The notes under the pieces are model-generated. The model did no database searches. It saw nothing but the letters and a program-made list of their open reading frames with translations, and had not been told where the DNA came from. A stretch of DNA of 17,354 nt from UBA11606 sp039815945 (GTDB taxonomy: Bacteria > Actinomycetota > Acidimicrobiia > Acidimicrobiales > Aldehydirespiratoraceae). A program made the position numbers and the translations under genes. The first letter of the stretch is position 1. Each line of letters begins with the position of its first letter. Below, piece by piece: positions 14,180 to 17,354 of the stretch. The DNA is taken from contig JBCBYI010000073.1 of the NCBI GenBank assembly GCA_039815945.1, positions 1 through 17,354 on the forward strand, given 5' to 3'.

Positions 14180-15223
14180 TCAGCGGGTGCCCTGAGCGGA
14201 CAGTTCCTTGACCGCCGCGGCGTTGTCCGGGGTCACGAAGCCCGGACCGGTGAGCACCGGCAGACCGCCGCCAGCCTGGTTGCTGTTGGTGGCCTCGAGG
14301 TACATGAGGACGATCGGCAGGTAGCCCTGGAGGTACTGCTGCTGATCGACGGTGAAGGCGACGTCACCGGCTTCGATGGCGTCGAGGAGCTCCGGCGTGA
14401 GGTCGAAGCCACCGATCGACAGGTCGACGCCCAGGTCCTGGGCGGCGGCCAGCGCCGACATGGTGATGACCGGACCGACGCCGAGGACGCCGTCGATCGA
14501 CGGGTCGGCCTCGAGGACGGCCTTGATGCCGTTGATCTGCTCGGTCTGGTCGGCGTCGAGACCGACGAACTGGGTGATGACCTCACCGTTGAAGGTCTCT
14601 TCGAGACCCGCGCAACGCTCGGTCAGACCGACGTTCGACTGCTCCTGCTGGGCGCAGAGGACCTTGGTGGCACCGAGGTCGTTGAACCGCAGACCAGCAC
14701 CCTGACCGGCGACGTCCTCGGACTGACCGATGTGGGTGGTGGCGCCGATGGTCTGGTAGTCGTTCAGGCCCGAGTTGAGCGTGTAGACCGGGATACCGGC
14801 GGCGACCGCGTCCTGGAGCGGGCCGATGAGCTGGTCGGGCGAGGGCAGCGAGGCGGCGATGCCGTTCGAGCCTTCACCGACGGCGCTCTCGATGTCGATG
14901 ACCATCTGACCCGGGTCGTTGTTGCCGGGCATCCACACACAGTTGACACCGACGTCGGCGCAGGCCGCGTCCATGCCGCGCTTGACGACGGACCAGAACG
15001 GGCCGTCGTCGGAGTGCGTGATCATGTGGAACGTGAGGTCACCGCCCTGGGTCTGCTCCACGGCTTCCTCGTCGCCACCGGCATCGGTGTCGCCACCGTC
15101 GTCGGTGGAAGCGCTGTCACTCGAGTCGGCGCTGTCGCTGCTGCTGTCGTCGTCGTCACCGCACGCAGCGGCGACGAGCACGATCGCGAGCAGCACGGCC
15201 AACAAACGGAAGTGCTTCTTCAT
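14180..15223 (-). CDS. Sugar ABC transporter substrate-binding lipoprotein (periplasmic-binding-protein family 4)
   Basis: This 347-residue protein captures the substrate outside the membrane and delivers it to the permease. It begins with a lipoprotein signal: MKKHFR, a hydrophobic core, then the lipobox VAAAC with C21 as the lipidated residue. A linker at about 22-58, almost entirely Asp, Ser, Gly, Glu and Thr, follows. The mature domain starts near HMITHSDDGPFWSVVKRG (66-83), typical of ribose- and inositol-binding proteins, with a type I binding fold to the end. VLGVGPVITMSALAAAQDLG and GGFDLTPELLDAI are family-like hinge-side segments. GAGGAGG lies ten bases before the ATG at 15223, the strongest ribosome site in the operon, fitting the high output binding proteins need. 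The 52-bp gap to iolE has only a weak 5-bp stem (15256-15272). Confidence 0.94.
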   Translation of the reverse strand: MKKHFRLLAVLLAIVLVAAACGDDDDSSSDSADSSDSASTDDGGDTDAGGDEEAVEQTQGGDLTFHMITHSDDGPFWSVVKRGMDAACADVGVNCVWMPGNNDPGQMVIDIESAVGEGSNGIAASLPSPDQLIGPLQDAVAAGIPVYTLNSGLNDYQTIGATTHIGQSEDVAGQGAGLRFNDLGATKVLCAQQEQSNVGLTERCAGLEETFNGEVITQFVGLDADQTEQINGIKAVLEADPSIDGVLGVGPVITMSALAAAQDLGVDLSIGGFDLTPELLDAIEAGDVAFTVDQQQYLQGYLPIVLMYLEATNSNQAGGGLPVLTGPGFVTPDNAAAVKELSAQGTR

Positions 15224-15275
15224 TGTTTGTCCCCCTCCTCAGGGTTTGGGTTGTACCCGCGCTGGGTGCGGGCGT

Positions 15276-16187
15276 TCACGAGGCCTCCAGACCTGTGGTG
15301 AACTCCGCATTGATAGCACGGAGATATTCGATGCTCCGCAGAACATCGACCTTGGGGCCTTCACCCGGCGCCGGTTCGCCGTCGGTGATGGCCGCGTCCT
15401 GTTCGAGTACGTACCAGCCGCCGTAGCCGCTGCGTTCGAGCTCGGCGACGACCTCGGCGACGGGCACGTCGCCGTCGCCCATCGGGCAGAACATGCCGTT
15501 CTGCACGCCCTGCATGATCGACTGTTCGCCGCGAAAGACCGGGGCAGCGAGATCGAGGTGCACGTCTTTGAGGTGGACGTGCACGATGCGATCGCGGGCG
15601 TCGGCCAGGAACTCGACGGGGTCGTAGCCGCCGATCATCAGGTGGCCCATGTCGAAGGTCCAACCGACCGGGCTGCGGTCGAGCACGTTCTTCACGTCGC
15701 TCGGCTGCTCGATCATCGTGCCGAGGTGGGGGTGGATGGCCTGCTTCATCCCGTGAGCGGCGACGAGTGCCTCGACCTCGGCGAGCATCTGCGCGGCGTG
15801 ATCCCACGCGGCGGCGTCGATCTCGATGCGGGGCGCCCAGTCGAAGGTGGTCACCATCGAGGTGATGAAGAGGTGACCGCCGGCGCCGCCCATCAGGCTC
15901 GCGGCCCGTTCGGCGGCGGCCAGGCTCGCGTCACGCTGCGCGGGATCGTGCAGGACGAGGGGGACGAACCCACCGATCATCTCGAGGTCGTACCGCGCGC
16001 ACACGTCGCGGAGTTCGCCGGGGTCGGTCGGCAGGTAGCCGTCGGAACCGAGTTCGGTGGCGGTGAGCCCGAGCTCCTGCATCTCCGAGAGGACACGGTC
16101 GACCGGCAACTCGAGTCCCCAGCCGGGAACCTCGCACACGCCCCAGCTGATGGGCGCTCCGGCGACGCGCTCGAAGAAGCTCAGCAA
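15276..16187 (-). CDS. iolE: Inosose dehydratase (IolE), TIM-barrel
   Basis: IolE dehydrates scyllo-inosose (2-keto-myo-inositol) to the cyclic dione that IolD hydrolyses. The 303-residue TIM-barrel protein opens with APISWGVCEVPGWG (11-24), the family's characteristic N-terminal motif. It keeps a plausible divalent-metal set: H154 in IHPHLGT, D179 in WTFDMGH, H203/H205 in HVHLKD and E262 in VLEQD. MocC of rhizopine catabolism belongs to the same family, so a modified-inosose substrate is possible. The start is a TTG at 16187, the only start-like codon before the conserved motif apart from CTG at 16184. The frame upstream has no ATG or GTG before its stop at 16218-16220. A G-rich run (minus strand, 16200-16191) serves as the ribosome site. 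It is the first gene of the operon, about 54 bases from the predicted transcript start. Confidence 0.93.
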   Translation of the reverse strand: MLSFFERVAGAPISWGVCEVPGWGLELPVDRVLSEMQELGLTATELGSDGYLPTDPGELRDVCARYDLEMIGGFVPLVLHDPAQRDASLAAAERAASLMGGAGGHLFITSMVTTFDWAPRIEIDAAAWDHAAQMLAEVEALVAAHGMKQAIHPHLGTMIEQPSDVKNVLDRSPVGWTFDMGHLMIGGYDPVEFLADARDRIVHVHLKDVHLDLAAPVFRGEQSIMQGVQNGMFCPMGDGDVPVAEVVAELERSGYGGWYVLEQDAAITDGEPAPGEGPKVDVLRSIEYLRAINAEFTTGLEAS

Positions 16188-16228
16188 AACCCACCCCCCC
16201 GGTGAACCGATGTGCCCTCACGTCCCCG

Positions 16229-16257
16229 TTGCGTTAGAGCGCTCCAAATCTTACGGT
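16229..16257 (+). promoter_or_regulatory. Possible promoter of the LacI regulator gene
   Basis: TTGCGT (16229-16234) and TACGGT (16252-16257) lie 17 bases apart and point toward the regulator gene. Each matches the sigma-70 consensus at only three of six positions, but includes the key T, A and final T of the -10. The operator fills the spacer, so the regulator would repress itself. The match is weak. Confidence 0.3.
16234..16247. promoter_or_regulatory. LacI-type operator palindrome
   Basis: TTAGAGCGCTCCAA is a 14-bp palindrome with a central CG and one mismatched pair, the pattern bound by LacI-family dimers. It sits between the LacI-family gene and iolE and starts directly after the -10 box of the iolE promoter, covering the expected transcription start. 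I infer that the product of 16321-17319 binds here. Confidence 0.75.
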
Positions 16258-16275
16258 GGCGCCGAAGCTTGTCAA
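16248..16275 (-). promoter_or_regulatory. Main promoter of the inositol operon
   Basis: On the minus strand a perfect -35 box TTGACA (16275-16270) is followed after 16 bases by TAAGAT (16253-16248), four of six matches to the -10 consensus. Transcription should start near 16241, giving a leader of about 54 bases before the iolE TTG. The adjoining operator would block it when the regulator is bound. Confidence 0.7.
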
Positions 16276-16320
16276 GGGCAACGTCGTTGGGCGACGCTAC
16301 GTGAGGGGGGATCCGCCGAG

Positions 16321-17319
16321 ATGAGTCGTCCGACGATGGAGACCGTGGCTGAACGGGCCGGCGTCTCGCGCGCCCTCGTCAGCCTGGTGATGAACAACTC
16401 ACCGAAGGTGAGCGACGCCAAACGCGAGGCGGTCCTGCGGGCGGCGGACGAGCTCGGCTACCGACCCAACCTCCACGCCCGCAACCTGGCGCAGAAGCGC
16501 ACCGAGACGCTCGGGATGATCATCAACGACATCCACAATCCGTTCTTCGCCGAGGTCGTCTACGGCGTGGAGGCCACGGCCGAGGAGCACGGCTTCGACG
16601 TCTTGATCCTCAACGGTGGCCGCGACGCCGAGCGCGAACGCCGCGCGGTCGAGACCCACCTGCAGTTCCAGGTCGAGGCGCTGATCCTCGTGGGTCCCAA
16701 GCTCTCCGACGACGACATCCTCCGAGCGTCCTACGTCGTGCCGACCGTGGTCGTCGCCGCCGGCCGCGACCATCCCGGCGTCGACACGATCACGACCGAC
16801 GACGAACGCGGGGCCACCCTCGCCGTGCAGCACCTCGTCGACCTCGGCCACACCGACATCGTGCACATCGACGGCGACACCAACATCTCGTCACACGCCC
16901 GCAGCCGCGGCTACGAGAAGGCGATGCGTTCGGCCGGGCTCGAGCCCCGGGTGCTCACCGGCGGCGACGACGAAGCCGACGCCGAAGCCGCCGTGGTCGA
17001 ACTCGCCGAGACCGACTCGATGCCGACCGCCATCTTCGCCTTCAACGATCTGATCGCCGCGGGCGCCCTCAGCACCCTCGAAGCCGCCGGGCTCCTGGTG
17101 CCCGACGACGTGTCGGTCGTCGGCTACGACAACACCTTCATCGCCGAGCTCAGCCACATGTCGCTCACCGCCGTCAACCAGCCGCGCCATCAGATGGGCC
17201 AACTCGCCATCCGGACGATTCTCGAACGCATCGAAGACGGCCGCACCGAACCGGCTCGCATCGACCTCGTTCCGACCCTGGCCGTTCGCGGCTCGTCGGC
17301 TCCTCCTCGAACGGCCTGA
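16321..17319 (+). CDS. LacI-family transcriptional regulator of the inositol operon
   Basis: A 332-residue repressor transcribed away from the operon. The N-terminal helix-turn-helix covers residues 5-25 (TMETVAERAGVSRALVSLVMN), followed by SPKVSDAKREAVLRAADELGYRPN and a hinge around RNLAQKRTETLGM (54-66). The rest is a periplasmic-binding-protein-like effector domain with NDIHNPFF (70-77), VVGYDN and PRHQMGQLA near the end. I placed the start at the ATG at 16321, which has GAGGGGGG about ten bases upstream and begins right before the helix-turn-helix. The frame is open further left, but that part is antisense to iolE. The operator beside the iolE promoter suggests it represses the operon until an inositol-derived inducer binds. 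Which compound induces it cannot be read from sequence. After its stop the last 35 bases hold nothing I can assign. Confidence 0.93.
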   Translation: MSRPTMETVAERAGVSRALVSLVMNNSPKVSDAKREAVLRAADELGYRPNLHARNLAQKRTETLGMIINDIHNPFFAEVVYGVEATAEEHGFDVLILNGGRDAERERRAVETHLQFQVEALILVGPKLSDDDILRASYVVPTVVVAAGRDHPGVDTITTDDERGATLAVQHLVDLGHTDIVHIDGDTNISSHARSRGYEKAMRSAGLEPRVLTGGDDEADAEAAVVELAETDSMPTAIFAFNDLIAAGALSTLEAAGLLVPDDVSVVGYDNTFIAELSHMSLTAVNQPRHQMGQLAIRTILERIEDGRTEPARIDLVPTLAVRGSSAPPRTA

Positions 17320-17354
17320 CCGTCATGCCCCGTGTCTCTCGTCCGGACGGCCGG

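Noticed and set aside
15256..15272. Small 5-bp stem between iolE and the binding-protein gene
   Set aside because: It is too short to be distinguished from chance in GC-rich DNA.
16282..16296. CGTCG-TTGGG-CGACG repeat near the regulator start as a second operator
   Set aside because: Five-base arms around a five-base loop do not resemble the LacI-type palindrome at 16234-16247.
16057..16320. Upstream extension of the LacI-family frame
   Set aside because: It is antisense to the start of iolE and runs through the promoter and operator. The helix-turn-helix begins right after the ATG at 16321.
17325..17354. ATG at 17325 with ten open codons to the window end
   Set aside because: There is no ribosome site and too few residues to judge. 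It could begin the next gene but cannot be supported.

Overview
The window is a GC-rich chromosomal segment that I read as actinobacterial. I think it is from an Ilumatobacter-like member of class Acidimicrobiia, but no rRNA or marker gene fixes this. The basis is the strong G/C bias at third codon positions, GTG and TTG starts, short overlaps between genes, actinobacterial-type inositol enzymes, and a lipoprotein with an Asp/Ser-rich linker directly after its lipobox.

The content is one inositol (cyclitol) uptake and catabolism operon of fifteen genes on the minus strand, read from about 16.2 kb down to base 1, with a divergent LacI-family regulator at the right end (16321-17319, plus strand). 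In transcription order the operon encodes: an inosose dehydratase (IolE); a sugar ABC transporter made of a lipoprotein binding protein, an unusually large permease and a single-domain ATPase; a 5-dehydro-2-deoxygluconokinase (IolC); a canonical IolB isomerase; a D-2-hydroxyacid dehydrogenase; a long Gfo/Idh/MocA oxidoreductase; the ring-opening hydrolase IolD; a short-chain dehydrogenase; an actinobacterial-type Gfo/Idh/MocA inositol dehydrogenase; a proteobacterial-type IolG; a second, divergent IolB; a LacD-type class I aldolase; and a fatty-acid-desaturase-fold di-iron enzyme cut off by the window's left edge.

The genes cover most of the myo-inositol pathway: uptake, oxidation to inosose (IolG), dehydration (IolE), ring hydrolysis (IolD), isomerisation (IolB), phosphorylation (IolC) and aldol cleavage (LacD-type aldolase in the role of IolJ). 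No IolA (malonate/methylmalonate-semialdehyde dehydrogenase) is present. Five dehydrogenases, two IolBs and a terminal di-iron oxygenase exceed what plain myo-inositol needs. They suggest intake of several inositol isomers or modified inositols, for example O-methyl-inositols or rhizopine-like compounds, by analogy with the MocD oxygenase of rhizopine catabolism.

Control is legible in the 133-bp divergent region. A TTGACA / 16 bp / TAAGAT promoter fires toward iolE, and a near-perfect LacI-type palindrome (TTGGAGCGCTCTAA) abuts its -10 box, so repressor and polymerase should compete. Two intercistronic gaps, after the binding-protein gene and between the ATPase gene and iolC, carry strong inverted repeats that could set the ratio of transporter to enzyme transcripts. 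From the kinase gene leftward most genes overlap by a few bases (ATGA, GTGA or TGATG junctions), which suggests tight translational coupling. No RNA genes, insertion sequences, CRISPR arrays or gene-free stretches over 300 bp were seen.
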